Notes: generated by a model not told the origin, from the letters alone. 64,000 bases of DNA from Pseudohoeflea suaedae (GCF_004354915.1 NZ_SMSI01000001.1:930001-994000); one strand, 5' to 3'; shown: positions 6,534 to 16,132, counted from the first letter of the stretch. Numbers and translations are program-made.

Positions 6534-7682
6534 TCAGGCTGAGCGTTCAAGAATGTCGACGAGTTGGGAATTCGAGAGTTCGACCATGTTTCCGCGCATG
6601 GAAGACGAGACCCTGGAGGCCTCCGCCATGGTCTCGAACCGGCTCCGTGGCACACCGAGTTCGGTGATGCCCCGAACGCCGTTGGCGGTGATCCATCGCC
6701 CCAGTTTCGCAAACCCGTCATTGCCGGACTGATCGTTAAAGGCCCTGGCGAGCATCGCCTGGATCTCGTCGATCCGTTCGAGCGACATACTGGCCGCGAT
6801 TGCCGCCTCCCTGTTCACGTGCAGCGAGGCCGCCAGCAGGCTGGCGCAAATTTCCCCGTGCGGCGCGCCGGTGGCGCCTCCGATGACGCCCGCGAAACCG
6901 TGAACGGCGCCCAGCCCGGCATTGGCAAGGGCCATCCCGCTCGAAAGGCTGGCCCAGGCCATGGCATCCCGCGCTCGCGCATCTTCACGCTCGGCGAGCA
7001 CGCGGATCGCCGTCAGCGCATCCGGCAGCGCCCGGTCCACCAGACCATCGGTGAACGCATTGGCCTTGACCGAAAGATAGGGCTCGATCAGCTGGGTGAT
7101 CGCATCGAGCCCGCTTGAAAGCGTGACCGATCGCGGACAATCGTCGGTCAAGGCAGGATCGACGATCACGAGTTCGGGCAGCATGCGACGGTCGCGCAGG
7201 CTGACCTTGCGCTTCTTCTCCGGCACGTCGATGACTGCGTTCCTGGTGGCCTCGGCTCCCGTGCCGGATGTGGTTGGCAGGGCGATGAAGGGCAGTGGAT
7301 CAGCCTCTATCGGCTTGCCCAGGCCGACGACTTCGAGATAGTCGAGGACGCTCCCCGTCGAACCCGCGAGCCCGGCCACGGCCTTGCCGAGGTCGATCAC
7401 GGATCCGCCGCCGATGGCGACCACCGCATCGACCCCCTGGTCGCGGGCAAGCGCTACAGCCGCCTCCACGAGTGGCAGGTCCGGTTCTTTTGAGCAGGTG
7501 AATGTCGTGAGCTGGCAGCTGCGGCGGAGTTCGTCGGCAAGCCAGCCGATGCGCTCTGGATTGCTGCCGTGGACAAGCATGAGACGTTTGCCGCGACCGG
7601 CGATCTCGCCTGCCATCCCACCAGCCTTCCCGCGGCCGAAAATGATGCGGGCCGGAACTGCGATGTCGAGGTTGACGGTCAA
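6534..7682 (-). CDS. Iron-containing (type III) alcohol dehydrogenase
   Basis: This 382-residue group III dehydrogenase oxidises an alcohol or reduces an aldehyde or keto group with NAD(P). The nucleotide site IGGGSVIDLGKAVAG lies near residue 90, followed by the PTTSGTGAEAT stretch. Of the usual metal ligands, Asp is present in GLDAITQLIEPY, but the His four residues on is Gln. The later His pair is present (VHGFAGVIGG and APHGEICA). It starts at TTG 7682, 12 bp after the upstream gene, and may be co-transcribed with the glycerol operon. A glycerol or dihydroxyacetone-related substrate is only a contextual guess. Confidence 0.85.
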   Translation of the reverse strand: MTVNLDIAVPARIIFGRGKAGGMAGEIAGRGKRLMLVHGSNPERIGWLADELRRSCQLTTFTCSKEPDLPLVEAAVALARDQGVDAVVAIGGGSVIDLGKAVAGLAGSTGSVLDYLEVVGLGKPIEADPLPFIALPTTSGTGAEATRNAVIDVPEKKRKVSLRDRRMLPELVIVDPALTDDCPRSVTLSSGLDAITQLIEPYLSVKANAFTDGLVDRALPDALTAIRVLAEREDARARDAMAWASLSSGMALANAGLGAVHGFAGVIGGATGAPHGEICASLLAASLHVNREAAIAASMSLERIDEIQAMLARAFNDQSGNDGFAKLGRWITANGVRGITELGVPRSRFETMAEASRVSSSMRGNMVELSNSQLVDILERSA

Positions 7683-7694
7683 GACGGGGTGCCC

Positions 7695-8417
7695 TCAAGC
7701 AACGGGTGCGGCCACGCAGGTGAAGACGGCTGCATAATGCACCAGCGCGGCGGTCACGACGAAGGTGTGCCAGATCGCATTCTGGAATCGGAGCTTCTCC
7801 CAGATGTGGAAGATCACGCCTGCCGAGTAGATCACCCCGCCGATGACGATCAGGGCCAGAGTGGTCGTCGACAGATAGGGCGTGAGCGGACCGGCCGCCA
7901 TGACACCGCTCCACCCCATGCCGAGATAGAACAGGATCGCCAGCCGGTCGTAGCGGCCCGGCCACAGCACTTTGAGCGCAATGCCGACGAAAGCCGCGAT
8001 CCAGATCGCGATCAGCAGGCCGAACAGGAACGGATCGTCCCAGCCGCGCTGGAGAAACGGGGTGTAGGTGGCCGCGATCAGCACGAATATGGCCGAGTGA
8101 TCGAAGCGCCGAAGAATCCATTTGGTTCGCGACACCGGCCAGATGTTGTAGGTCATGGAGACCGCGAGCGCGATCACGAGACCGAGCCCGTAGATCCACA
8201 CCGCGGCAAGCTGCCCGCTGGTCGCCCAGACGGTCGAATAGAAGATCAGCGCCGTGATGCCTATGATGGCGGCAATCAGGCCGATGCCGTGTACGATGCC
8301 GTCGGCGATGATCTCGGTGCGATCATAGCGCCAATTCACCACCCTTGCCGCGTCCTTGAAATCGGTAATCACCTTGCCGTCGCCATCCTTCGCGCATCTT
8401 TTTCGAAACTCTAGCAT
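7695..8417 (-). CDS. TrhA / hemolysin III family membrane protein
   Basis: This 240-residue protein has seven predicted helices. Family motifs are all present: IADGIVHGIG before helix 1, RRFDHSAIFVLIAATYTPF with the conserved Asp-His, and WHTFVVTAALVHYAAVF near the end. Together these supply the Ser/Asp/His metal-site residues of the PAQR-like superfamily. E. coli TrhA affects membrane energetics and fluidity; the older name hemolysin III does not mean toxin here. No clear ribosome site precedes ATG 8417. A GTG about 15 codons in (before ITDFKDAARVVNW) is a possible alternative. It follows glpK by 74 bp. Confidence 0.86.
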   Translation of the reverse strand: MLEFRKRCAKDGDGKVITDFKDAARVVNWRYDRTEIIADGIVHGIGLIAAIIGITALIFYSTVWATSGQLAAVWIYGLGLVIALAVSMTYNIWPVSRTKWILRRFDHSAIFVLIAATYTPFLQRGWDDPFLFGLLIAIWIAAFVGIALKVLWPGRYDRLAILFYLGMGWSGVMAAGPLTPYLSTTTLALIVIGGVIYSAGVIFHIWEKLRFQNAIWHTFVVTAALVHYAAVFTCVAAPVA

Positions 8418-8491
8418 TCATGTAGTTACCGAAATCAACCGGAACATGACGGTGGTTGATCGTCACCTCTGCGAGCGGGAAACACGATGCG

Positions 8492-9985
8492 TTACGTTCT
8501 AACCGACATAGTGGCCTTGACCGCCTCTTTCCATGCGGCATACCGCCGGTCGCGCTCGCCTTCTTCCATCGCGGGCTCGAAACGTCTGTCGAGCGCCCAT
8601 TTCTTGGAGAATTCGTCCGGCCCCGGATAGACGCCGGCTTGCATGCCGGCGAGCCAGGCGGCACCCAAGGCAGTGGTTTCGAGAACCTTCGGACGATCGA
8701 CCTGGGCGCCGATGATGTCGGACAGGAACTGCATCGCCCAATCCGATGCCGACATGCCTCCATCGACACGCAGCACGCCTTCGCTGGAAGCCTCGGCCCA
8801 GTCGGCGCGCATCGCCTCGAGCAGATCACGGGTCTGAAACCCGACGCTTTCGAGCGCCGCGCGGGCCAGTTCCGCGGGACCTGAATTGCGGGTGAGGCCG
8901 TAAATCGCGCCGCGGGATTCGGCGTTCCAGTAGGGTGCGCCGAGCCCGGTGAAGGCAGGCACCAGGATCACGTTCTGGTTCGGATCCGACTGGTCGGCAA
9001 GCGGCTGGGTCTCCTTGGCCTCGCGGATGATCTTCAGTCCGTCGCGCAGCCATTGCACCACAGCACCGGCGATGAAGATCGACCCTTCGATGGCGTAAGT
9101 CGTCTTGCCGTCGAGCTGGTAGGCGATTGTGGTGAGAAGACGATTGTTGCTCGTCACCGGCTCCGATCCGGTGTTGAGCAATGCAAAACAGCCCGTGCCA
9201 TAGGTGGACTTCATCATGCCCGGCTGGAAACAGGCCTGGCCGACGGTCGCCGCCTGCTGGTCGCCCGCCATGCCGAGAATGGGGATTTCGCGGCCGAAGA
9301 GATCGCCGCGCGTGTGACCGAACTCGGCCGCATTGTCGAGGACTTCTGGCAGCATGCTCATCGGGATGCCGAAGAGGTCGCAGATTGTCGTGCTCCAGCG
9401 GCCCTTGCGGATATCGTAGAGCAGCGTGCGCGCGGCATTCGATGCGTCGGTGACGTGGCGCTTGCCGCCGGTGAGTTTCCAGACGAGGAAACTGTCGACG
9501 GTACCGAAGAGAAGCTTGCCGTCCAGGGCCTTCTGGCGCGCACCTTCCACATTGTCGAGAAGCCATTTGACCTTGGTGCCGGAGAAATAGGGATCGATGA
9601 TGAGCCCGGTCCGTTCGCTCAGCATCGGTTCGTGGCCGGCCTCACGCAATTCGTCGCAGAAAGGGGCGGTGCGCCTGTCCTGCCAGACGATGGCGTTGTG
9701 GATCGGCTCCCCGGTTTCCCTGTCCCAGATCAGGGTTGTCTCGCGCTGGTTGGTAATTCCGATTGCCGCGATGTCGGCGGCAGTGATTTGCGCGCGCTCG
9801 ATGGCGCCGCGGCAGGTGCTCGCCACCGTCGACCAGAGATCCGAGGGATCATGCTCCACCCATCCGCTTTTCGGGTAGTGTTGCTCGAATTCCTCCTGCG
9901 CGGTCGCTTTGATGGTCATCTCGGCGTCGAAGATGATGGCGCGGCTGGAGGTCGTTCCCTGATCGATGGCGAGTATGTAGGTCAT
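8492..9985 (-). CDS. glpK: Glycerol kinase GlpK
   Basis: This 497-residue FGGY-family kinase makes sn-glycerol 3-phosphate from glycerol and ATP, trapping what the adjacent importer brings in. The N-terminal phosphate-binding loop [15 protein letters not shown], the substrate motif [23 protein letters not shown] and the C-terminal adenosine loop [18 protein letters not shown] are all canonical. Length matches E. coli GlpK. It is the last glycerol gene of the operon, separated from glpV by two strong hairpins. Confidence 0.97.
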   Translation of the reverse strand: MTYILAIDQGTTSSRAIIFDAEMTIKATAQEEFEQHYPKSGWVEHDPSDLWSTVASTCRGAIERAQITAADIAAIGITNQRETTLIWDRETGEPIHNAIVWQDRRTAPFCDELREAGHEPMLSERTGLIIDPYFSGTKVKWLLDNVEGARQKALDGKLLFGTVDSFLVWKLTGGKRHVTDASNAARTLLYDIRKGRWSTTICDLFGIPMSMLPEVLDNAAEFGHTRGDLFGREIPILGMAGDQQAATVGQACFQPGMMKSTYGTGCFALLNTGSEPVTSNNRLLTTIAYQLDGKTTYAIEGSIFIAGAVVQWLRDGLKIIREAKETQPLADQSDPNQNVILVPAFTGLGAPYWNAESRGAIYGLTRNSGPAELARAALESVGFQTRDLLEAMRADWAEASSEGVLRVDGGMSASDWAMQFLSDIIGAQVDRPKVLETTALGAAWLAGMQAGVYPGPDEFSKKWALDRRFEPAMEEGERDRRYAAWKEAVKATMSVRT

Positions 9986-10018
9986 CTTCTACTTTCGGTT
10001 TCTGGCGGCCCGGACGAG

Positions 10019-10085
10019 GTTCGCCGCGAACCGTGAAGTCCGCGGCGAACGCTGCTTCGTCGACCGGGGCCGGAAGGCCCCGGTC
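10019..10085. repeat. Two intercistronic hairpins between glpV and glpK
   Basis: GTTCGCCGCG (10019-10028) pairs with 10041-10050. GACCGGGGCC (10062-10071) pairs with 10076-10085 around a GGAA tetraloop. Neither has a U-tract, so they are more likely 3' mRNA stabilisers or processing sites that raise the level of binding-protein mRNA than full terminators. Confidence 0.7.
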
Positions 10086-10099
10086 AGGGAGGTTACGCG

Positions 10100-11824
10100 T
10101 TACTGCCAGCTCTTGACCAGCTCGTCATAGGAGACGGTTTCGCCCTTCGGCTCCTCGTTCTCCAGCTTGGCCTTCGGCGAGCCCGGCTCGTCGAGCCACA
10201 CCTGCGGGTCTTTCGGCTCGTTGAGCTTCGGACCGAGATCGCCCTGCACGCCGGCGCGTTCGAGGCGCTCGAGCACCTTCTCCTGCGCTTCGCAGAGGCC
10301 GTCGAGCGCTTCCTGCGGGCTCTTCGCACCCGACATCGCGTCGCCGATATTCTGCCACCAGAGCTGTGCCAGCTTCGGATAGTCAGGCACGTTGGTGCCG
10401 GTCGGCGACCACTGGACGCGGGCCGGCGAGCGGTAGAACTCGACCAGGCCGCCGAGCTTCGGCGCGCGTTCGGTGAATGACTTGTCCTGGATGGTGGATT
10501 CGCGGATGAAGGTGAGGCCCACATGGGACTTCTTCACGTCCACCGTCTTGGAGGTGACGAACTGGGCATAGAGCCATGCGGCCTTGGCCCGGTCGACCGG
10601 GGTCGATTTCATCAGCGTCCACGAACCGGCATCCTGGTAGCCGATCTTGGTTCCCTCGGTCCAGTAGGCACCGTGCGGGGAGGGGGCCATGCGCCACTTC
10701 GGCGTGCCGTCCTCGTTCATCACCGGCAGGCCTTCCTTGACCATGTCGGCGGTGAACGCGGTGTACCAGAACATCTGCTGGGCGATTTCGCCCTGTGCGG
10801 GAACCGGACCTGCTTCCGAGAAGGTCATGCCGGCTGCTGCCGGGGGCGAGTACTTCTGCAGCCAGTCGATGGCCTTCTGGACGGCGTAGACGGCGGCCGG
10901 CGAGTTGGTGGCACCGCCACGGCTCACGCAGGAGCCGACGGGCTGCGAGTTTTCGTTGACGCGGATGCCCCATTCGTCGACCGGAAGGCCGTTGGGTTCG
11001 CCTTCGGAGCCCATGCCTGCCATCGACATCCAGGCGTCGGTGTAGCGCCAGCCGAGCGAGGGGTCCTTCTTGCCGTAGTCCATGTTGCCGTAGACGCTCT
11101 TCGGACCGCCGGCATAGCTCATGTCGCGGCCGGTGAAGAACTCGGCGATGTCCTGGTAAGCCGACCAGTTGACCGGCACGCCGAGGTCGTAGCCATACTT
11201 CTCCTTGAAGTCGGCCTTGGTCTTCTCGTCGTTGAACCAGTCGTAGCGGAACCAGTAGAGGTTGGCGAACTGCTGGTCGGGAAGCTGGTACAGCTTGCCG
11301 TCAGGTGCCGTGGTGAACGACTTGCCGATGAAGTCGTCGAGGTCGAGGTTCGGGTTGGTGACGTCCTTGCCTTCGCCTTCCATCCAGTCGGTCAGGATGC
11401 GGGCCTGCTGGTAGCGCCAGTGGGTGCCGATCAGGTCGGAATCGTTGATGTAGCCGTCATAGATGTTTTCGCCCGACTGCATCTGCGTCTGCAGTTTCTC
11501 GACCACGTCGCCTTCGCCGATCAGGTCGTGGGTGATCTTGATGCCGGTGATCGCGGTGAAGGCAGGCGCGAGAACCTTGGATTCGTATTCATGGGTGGTG
11601 ATCGTCTCGGAAACCACCTTGATTTCCATGCCGGCAAAGGGCTTGGCGGCATCGATGAACCATTGCATCTCCGCTTCCTGGTCGGCGCGTGACAGCGTCG
11701 ACAGGTCGCCGATCTCGGAGTCGAGGAACTCCTTGGCCTCGTCCATGCCGGCATAGGCGAACGTGCTGCTGCCGGCGGCGAGCATCAGCGCCATCGCGGC
11801 GGTGATCGTCATTTGCTTCTTCAT
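10100..11824 (-). CDS. glpV: Glycerol ABC transporter substrate-binding protein GlpV
   Basis: This 574-residue periplasmic solute-binding protein has a signal peptide (MKKQMTITAAMALMLAAG, predicted cleavage near AYA-G). It is much longer than usual sugar-binding proteins (about 420), as known for the GlpV/DUF2160-associated family. The mature part has the bilobal family-1 pattern, for example APAFTAITGIKITHDLIGEG and PDQQFANLYWFRYDWFND. It sits behind glpU in the order glpD-S-T-P-Q-U-V described for Rhizobium leguminosarum, where the system imports glycerol. Identification rests on order, length and neighbours. Confidence 0.92.
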   Translation of the reverse strand: MKKQMTITAAMALMLAAGSSTFAYAGMDEAKEFLDSEIGDLSTLSRADQEAEMQWFIDAAKPFAGMEIKVVSETITTHEYESKVLAPAFTAITGIKITHDLIGEGDVVEKLQTQMQSGENIYDGYINDSDLIGTHWRYQQARILTDWMEGEGKDVTNPNLDLDDFIGKSFTTAPDGKLYQLPDQQFANLYWFRYDWFNDEKTKADFKEKYGYDLGVPVNWSAYQDIAEFFTGRDMSYAGGPKSVYGNMDYGKKDPSLGWRYTDAWMSMAGMGSEGEPNGLPVDEWGIRVNENSQPVGSCVSRGGATNSPAAVYAVQKAIDWLQKYSPPAAAGMTFSEAGPVPAQGEIAQQMFWYTAFTADMVKEGLPVMNEDGTPKWRMAPSPHGAYWTEGTKIGYQDAGSWTLMKSTPVDRAKAAWLYAQFVTSKTVDVKKSHVGLTFIRESTIQDKSFTERAPKLGGLVEFYRSPARVQWSPTGTNVPDYPKLAQLWWQNIGDAMSGAKSPQEALDGLCEAQEKVLERLERAGVQGDLGPKLNEPKDPQVWLDEPGSPKAKLENEEPKGETVSYDELVKSWQ

Positions 11825-11881
11825 GAAATCCTCCCGATTTCAGGGTGTTGGGGGAGGCCTCCCTGACCTCCCGGTTGAAAT

Positions 11882-12160
11882 CTACACGTAGCGGAAGACT
11901 GCCGCCGCGTAGATCAGACAAACGACCAGGGCCCACCATTGGGGGGCGCCGATCAATCCAAGCCAGGCCAGGTTGATGAAGGCCGAGCCAAGAAGGGTGA
12001 TGAAGAGCCGGTCGCCGCGGGTCGTCTCGATCCGCAGGATTCCGGTGCGCGGCGTTTCCGGAAACCGGATCGCCAGAATGGTGAAGGTTACAAGCAGGAG
12101 CGCGATGACGATGAAGAAAATCGCCGTCGGCCAGGTCCATGCCATCCACGAAAGATCCAT
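11882..12160 (-). CDS. glpU: DUF2160 small membrane protein GlpU
   Basis: This 92-residue protein has about three membrane helices: AIFFIVIALLLVTFTILAI, LFITLLGSAFINLAWLGLI and WWALVVCLIYAAAVF. A basic loop between the first two contains RIETTRGDRL. It lies between the permease gene glpQ and the binding-protein gene glpV, as in the rhizobial glpSTPQUV operon. Its role is unknown; a subunit or assembly factor of the importer is an inference. A comparable short membrane protein occurs in the sugar importer operon near 35.2 kb. Confidence 0.9.
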   Translation of the reverse strand: MDLSWMAWTWPTAIFFIVIALLLVTFTILAIRFPETPRTGILRIETTRGDRLFITLLGSAFINLAWLGLIGAPQWWALVVCLIYAAAVFRYV

Positions 12161-12200
12161 CAGTCCTGCCCTCCGTTGACTGTTGCTGCGCGCAATTCCA

Positions 12201-13064
12201 TCAGACTCTCCCCAGGGCGAAGCCCTTGGCGATGTAGTTGCGCACGAAATAGATCACCAGCGCTCCCGGAATGATGGTCAGCACACCCGCCGCAGCCAGT
12301 ACGCCCCAGTCCAGGCCCGATGCCGATACGGTTCGCGTCATCGTCGCGGCGATCGGCTTGGCGTCGACCGAGGTCAGGGTGCGCGACAGAAGCAGCTCCA
12401 CCCACGAGAACATGAAGCAGAAGAAGGCGGCGACGCCGATGCCGCTCGCAATCAGCGGCATGAAGATCTTGATGAAGAATTTCGGGAACGAGTAACCGTC
12501 GATATAGGCGGTCTCGTCGATCTCCTTGGGCACGCCGCGCATGAAGCCTTCGAGGATCCACACCGCCAGCGGCACGTTGAACAGGCAGTGCGCGAGCGCA
12601 ACCGCGATATGGGTGTCGAAGAGGCCGATCGAGGAATAGAGCTGGAAGAAGGGCAGGGCGAAGACCGCCGGCGGTGCCATGCGGTTGGTGAGCAACCAGA
12701 AGAACAGGTGCTTGTCGCCCATGAAGTTGTAGCGGCTGAAGGCATAGGCGGCCGGCAGTGCCACCGAGATCGAGATCACCGTGTTCATCACCACGTAGAT
12801 CAGCGAATTCACGTAGCCCATGTACCAGCTCGGATCCGTCAGGATGGTCAGATAGTTGTCGAAGGTCAGGTTGCGCGGCCACAGCGAGAATGCGCCCAGA
12901 ATCTCCTGGTTGGTCTTCAGGCTCATGTTCACGAGCCAGTAGATCGGCAGCATCAGGAACAGGAGATAGAGCGTCATCACGATGAAGCTGCCATTGATGC
13001 GCGGCAGGGCGATGCCCTTGCTGCCCGAACGTGCGGCGGTGGTTGTCATGGCGGTATCCGACAT
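12201..13064 (-). CDS. glpQ: Glycerol ABC transporter permease GlpQ
   Basis: This 287-residue inner-membrane permease of the MalG type has about six helices, starting with FIVMTLYLLFLMLPIYWLV. The EAA loop that docks on the ATPases reads KEIDETAYIDGYSFPKFFIK. The frame runs open further upstream, but that part overlaps glpP. The ATG at 13064 shares its A with the glpP stop (TGATG), which fixes the start and couples translation. Confidence 0.94.
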   Translation of the reverse strand: MSDTAMTTTAARSGSKGIALPRINGSFIVMTLYLLFLMLPIYWLVNMSLKTNQEILGAFSLWPRNLTFDNYLTILTDPSWYMGYVNSLIYVVMNTVISISVALPAAYAFSRYNFMGDKHLFFWLLTNRMAPPAVFALPFFQLYSSIGLFDTHIAVALAHCLFNVPLAVWILEGFMRGVPKEIDETAYIDGYSFPKFFIKIFMPLIASGIGVAAFFCFMFSWVELLLSRTLTSVDAKPIAATMTRTVSASGLDWGVLAAAGVLTIIPGALVIYFVRNYIAKGFALGRV

Positions 13065-13939
13065 CACACCATCTCCTTTTTGTCGATCGTCGTCATGACC
13101 GTGTAGAAGACCCACGAGATCAGCATGATGACGAGGAAATACATGATCGAGAACGCGGCTGCCGGACCAAGGTCGAACTGACCGATCGCCATCTTCACGA
13201 GGTCGATCGACAGGAAGGTCGTGGCATTGCCCGGGCCGCCGCCGGTGACGACGAAGGGTTCGGTGTAGATCATGAAGGAGTCCATGAAGCGCAGCAGGAT
13301 CGCGATCAGCAGCACGCCCTGCATCTTCGGCAGTTCGATGTAGCGGAACACGCTCCAGCGGCTGGCCTGGTCGATCTTGGCGGCCTGGTAATAGGCCTCC
13401 GGAATGGACTGCAGTCCGGCATAGGCGAGAAGCGCAACCAGGCTCGTCCAGTGCCAGACGTCCATCACGATCACGGTGATCCACGCGTCGACCGAATCGT
13501 TGGTGTAGTTGTAGTCGATGCCGATGGCTTCGAGCGTATGGCCCAGAAGGCCGATGTCGAGGCGCCCGAAGATCTGCCAGATCGTGCCGACCACGTTGAA
13601 GGGGATGAGCAGCGGCAGCGCCATCACCACCAGGCAGAACGAGGCCCAGAAGCCGCGCTTGGGCATGTTGAGCGCCACGAAGATGCCAAGCGGCACCTCG
13701 ATGGCCAGAATGACCGCCGAGAAGATGGCCTGCCGGCCCAAGGCGGAATGCATCCGCTCGGAGGCAAGCATTTCCTCGAACCACTCCAGACCCGCCCAGA
13801 AGAAGACGTTGTTTCCGAAGGTGTCCTGGACCGAGTAGTTGACGACCGTCATCAGCGGAATGACCGCCGAGAATGCGACCAGGATCAACACCGGCAGCAC
13901 GAGGAACCAGGCCTTCTGGTTGGTTGTCTTTTCCATCAC
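13064..13939 (-). CDS. glpP: Glycerol ABC transporter permease GlpP
   Basis: This 291-residue MalF-type permease starts MMEKTTNQKAWFLVLPVL and has about six helices. The EAA loop is IPEAYYQAAKIDQASRWSVF. It overlaps glpT by 4 bp and glpQ by 1 bp, so the whole transporter is translationally coupled. It pairs with GlpQ to form the membrane channel. Confidence 0.93.
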   Translation of the reverse strand: MMEKTTNQKAWFLVLPVLILVAFSAVIPLMTVVNYSVQDTFGNNVFFWAGLEWFEEMLASERMHSALGRQAIFSAVILAIEVPLGIFVALNMPKRGFWASFCLVVMALPLLIPFNVVGTIWQIFGRLDIGLLGHTLEAIGIDYNYTNDSVDAWITVIVMDVWHWTSLVALLAYAGLQSIPEAYYQAAKIDQASRWSVFRYIELPKMQGVLLIAILLRFMDSFMIYTEPFVVTGGGPGNATTFLSIDLVKMAIGQFDLGPAAAFSIMYFLVIMLISWVFYTVMTTIDKKEMV

Positions 13940-15012
13940 GCGGCCTCCCCGGCAATGCGCCAGTCATCGGCATAGACATTGATCCTGGCGGGATCGAACG
14001 TGACCTTCGTCATGTCAGCACCGACCTCAGTGCCCTCGGGCGCCACGATGTTGATGTCGTGGCCGAAGAACTCGGCGCGCACGATCTTGTGGCGGCCCAC
14101 ATCTTCGACGCGCCGGATGTTGACCGGCAGGCCGGCCTTGGAGGAAAGCTTCAGATATTCCGGACGAACACCGATCTCGACCTTGCCCTGGGGCTTGCCG
14201 TAACCGCGTCCGAGATCGATTTCCGTGCCGTTCACATAGGCGCGATTGCCCTCGATGTTGGCAGGCAGGAGGTTCATGCCGGGCGAGCCGATGAAATAGC
14301 CGACAAAGGTATGCGCCGGCGTTTCGAAGAGTTCTTCCGGCGTGCCGATCTGCACCACGCGGCCGTCATGCATGACCACCACCTTGTCGGCGAAGGTAAG
14401 CGCCTCGGTCTGGTCGTGAGTGACGTAGATCATCGTGTGGCCGAACTGGCGATGCAGAGACTTCAGCTGGGTGCGAAGCGCCCATTTCATGTGCGGGTCG
14501 ATCACCGTCAGCGGCTCGTCGAAGAGGATCGCGTTGACGTCCTCGCGCACCATGCCGCGGCCGAGGCTGATCTTCTGCTTGGCGTCCGCGGTCAGCCCGC
14601 GCGCCTTTCTCCGGAGTTCGTCCTCCAGGCCGATCATCCTGGCGATCTCTTCCACGCGGCGCGCGATATAGGCGGGATCCGAGCCGCGGTTCTTGAGCGG
14701 GAAGGCGAGATTTTCGCGTACGCTCATCGTGTCGTAGACGACCGGAAACTGGAAGACCTGCGCAATGTTGCGCTCGGTCGTGGGCGCGTCGGTGACGTCT
14801 CGCTCGCCGAACAGGATACGGCCCTGCGAGGGAATGAGAAGTCCGGAAATGATGTTGAGCAGCGTGGTCTTGCCGCAGCCCGAGGCGCCGAGCAGCGCAT
14901 AGGCCTGGCCGTCTTCCCAGACATGGGTCATCTCCTTGAGGGCGTAATCGTCCTCGCTCTCCGGATTGGGGAGATAGGAATGTGCGAGATTTTCAAGCGT
15001 GATCCTGGCCAT
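13936..15012 (-). CDS. glpT: Glycerol ABC transporter ATPase GlpT (degenerate signature)
   Basis: This 358-residue ATPase has an intact Walker A (GASGCGKTT), Q-loop (VFQFPVVYDTM), Walker B (AILFDEPL) and switch His (YVTHDQTEAL). The ABC signature LSGGQ is replaced by LTADAKQ, and the D-loop reads TVID rather than SALD. The C-terminal regulatory OB-like domain is present. In an ABC dimer each ATP site needs the signature from the partner, so GlpT can supply a good Walker site but a poor signature. GlpS shows the complementary pattern. It is not the unrelated glycerol-3-phosphate antiporter also named GlpT in enterics. Confidence 0.92.
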   Translation of the reverse strand: MARITLENLAHSYLPNPESEDDYALKEMTHVWEDGQAYALLGASGCGKTTLLNIISGLLIPSQGRILFGERDVTDAPTTERNIAQVFQFPVVYDTMSVRENLAFPLKNRGSDPAYIARRVEEIARMIGLEDELRRKARGLTADAKQKISLGRGMVREDVNAILFDEPLTVIDPHMKWALRTQLKSLHRQFGHTMIYVTHDQTEALTFADKVVVMHDGRVVQIGTPEELFETPAHTFVGYFIGSPGMNLLPANIEGNRAYVNGTEIDLGRGYGKPQGKVEIGVRPEYLKLSSKAGLPVNIRRVEDVGRHKIVRAEFFGHDINIVAPEGTEVGADMTKVTFDPARINVYADDWRIAGEAA

Positions 15013-15023
15013 CGTCCCCTCCC

Positions 15024-16112
15024 TCAGGCTGCCTGTGCATAGGGCGCGGTGGCGACCAGATCGCCTGCCTCGCCGAAGATGTAGACATGGGAGGGATCGA
15101 GGAAGACCTCGATCTCGCTGCCCGGTTCAAGATCGTGCACACCGTGGACGACACCCACCCAGCGCTCGCCCTGATGGTCGAGGTGGATGAAGGTTTCCGA
15201 TCCGGTGATCTCGGTCACTGCGAGTTTGCACTTGAACCGCATCGCATCGCTCGTGTGCCGGTTGATTTCCAGATGGTTGGGCCGGAAACCCGCGAGATAG
15301 CGGCCGTCGGCGACATCCGAGAGGCGACCCGCAGCGGGTACGGACTGCCCGTCTCCGAACATGATCCTGGAGCCCGCCTTGGAGATCTGCAGGAAGTTCA
15401 TCGGCGGATCGGAGAACACGCGCGCCGTCGTCGCGTCCGCCGGATTGCGGTAGATCTCGGGCGTCGAGCCATACTGGGTGATCCGGCCTTCCCACAGCGT
15501 CGCGGTATGGCCGCCGAGAAGCAGCGCTTCCTCCGGTTCGGTGGTCGCGTAGACGAAGATCGAACCGGATTCCTCGAAGATTTTCGGGATCTCTATGCGC
15601 AGTTCCTCGCGCAGCTTGTAGTCGAGATTGGCGAGCGGTTCGTCGAGAAGCACGAGGCCGGCATTCTTCACCAGGGCGCGGGCAAGTGCGCAGCGCTGCT
15701 GTTGGCCGCCGGAAAGCTCCAGCGGCCTGCGCTTGAGCATGGGGGAAAGCTTCATCATGTCAGCGGTCTTGCGCACCGCCGCGTCGATCTCCTGCTTGTT
15801 CTTGCCTTTCAGGCGCAGCGGCGAGGCGATGTTGTCATAGACCGTCATCGAGGGATAGTTGATGAACTGCTGATAGACCATCGCCACCTCGCGGTCCTGG
15901 ACGCGCATGCCGGTGACGTCCTTGCCTTCCCAGTAGATCTTGCCGCGCGTGGGCGGCTCGAGCCCGGCCATCAGGCGCATCAAGGTGGTCTTGCCCGCAA
16001 GCGTCGGGCCCAGAAGCACGTTCATCGTGCCCTTCTGCAGCTCCAGATCGGTCGGATGGACGTGAACCTGTCCTCCCACCGATTTGCCGACGCCTTCAAG
16101 TTTCAATGTCAT
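15024..16112 (-). CDS. glpS: Glycerol ABC transporter ATPase GlpS (switch His lost)
   Basis: This 362-residue ATPase has an unusual but still GxxxxGKT-type Walker A (GPTLAGKTT), an intact signature LSGGQQQR, Walker B LVLLDEPLANLD and Q-loop VYQQFINYP. Where other members have THDQxEA it reads ATTEPEEALL, so the catalytic switch His is missing. With GlpT, which lacks the signature, this predicts one normal and one degenerate ATP site. The start is ATG 16112, preceded by GGAGGAGG; the open frame further upstream overlaps glpD and is not used. Confidence 0.93.
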   Translation of the reverse strand: MTLKLEGVGKSVGGQVHVHPTDLELQKGTMNVLLGPTLAGKTTLMRLMAGLEPPTRGKIYWEGKDVTGMRVQDREVAMVYQQFINYPSMTVYDNIASPLRLKGKNKQEIDAAVRKTADMMKLSPMLKRRPLELSGGQQQRCALARALVKNAGLVLLDEPLANLDYKLREELRIEIPKIFEESGSIFVYATTEPEEALLLGGHTATLWEGRITQYGSTPEIYRNPADATTARVFSDPPMNFLQISKAGSRIMFGDGQSVPAAGRLSDVADGRYLAGFRPNHLEINRHTSDAMRFKCKLAVTEITGSETFIHLDHQGERWVGVVHGVHDLEPGSEIEVFLDPSHVYIFGEAGDLVATAPYAQAA

Positions 16113-16132
16113 TTCGCCTCCTCCAGGCGGAT

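Noticed and set aside
12201-13979. A 592-codon open frame spanning glpQ and much of glpP
   Set aside because: The 5' part lies in a second frame of glpP. The ATG at 13064, joined to the glpP stop, is the normal permease start.
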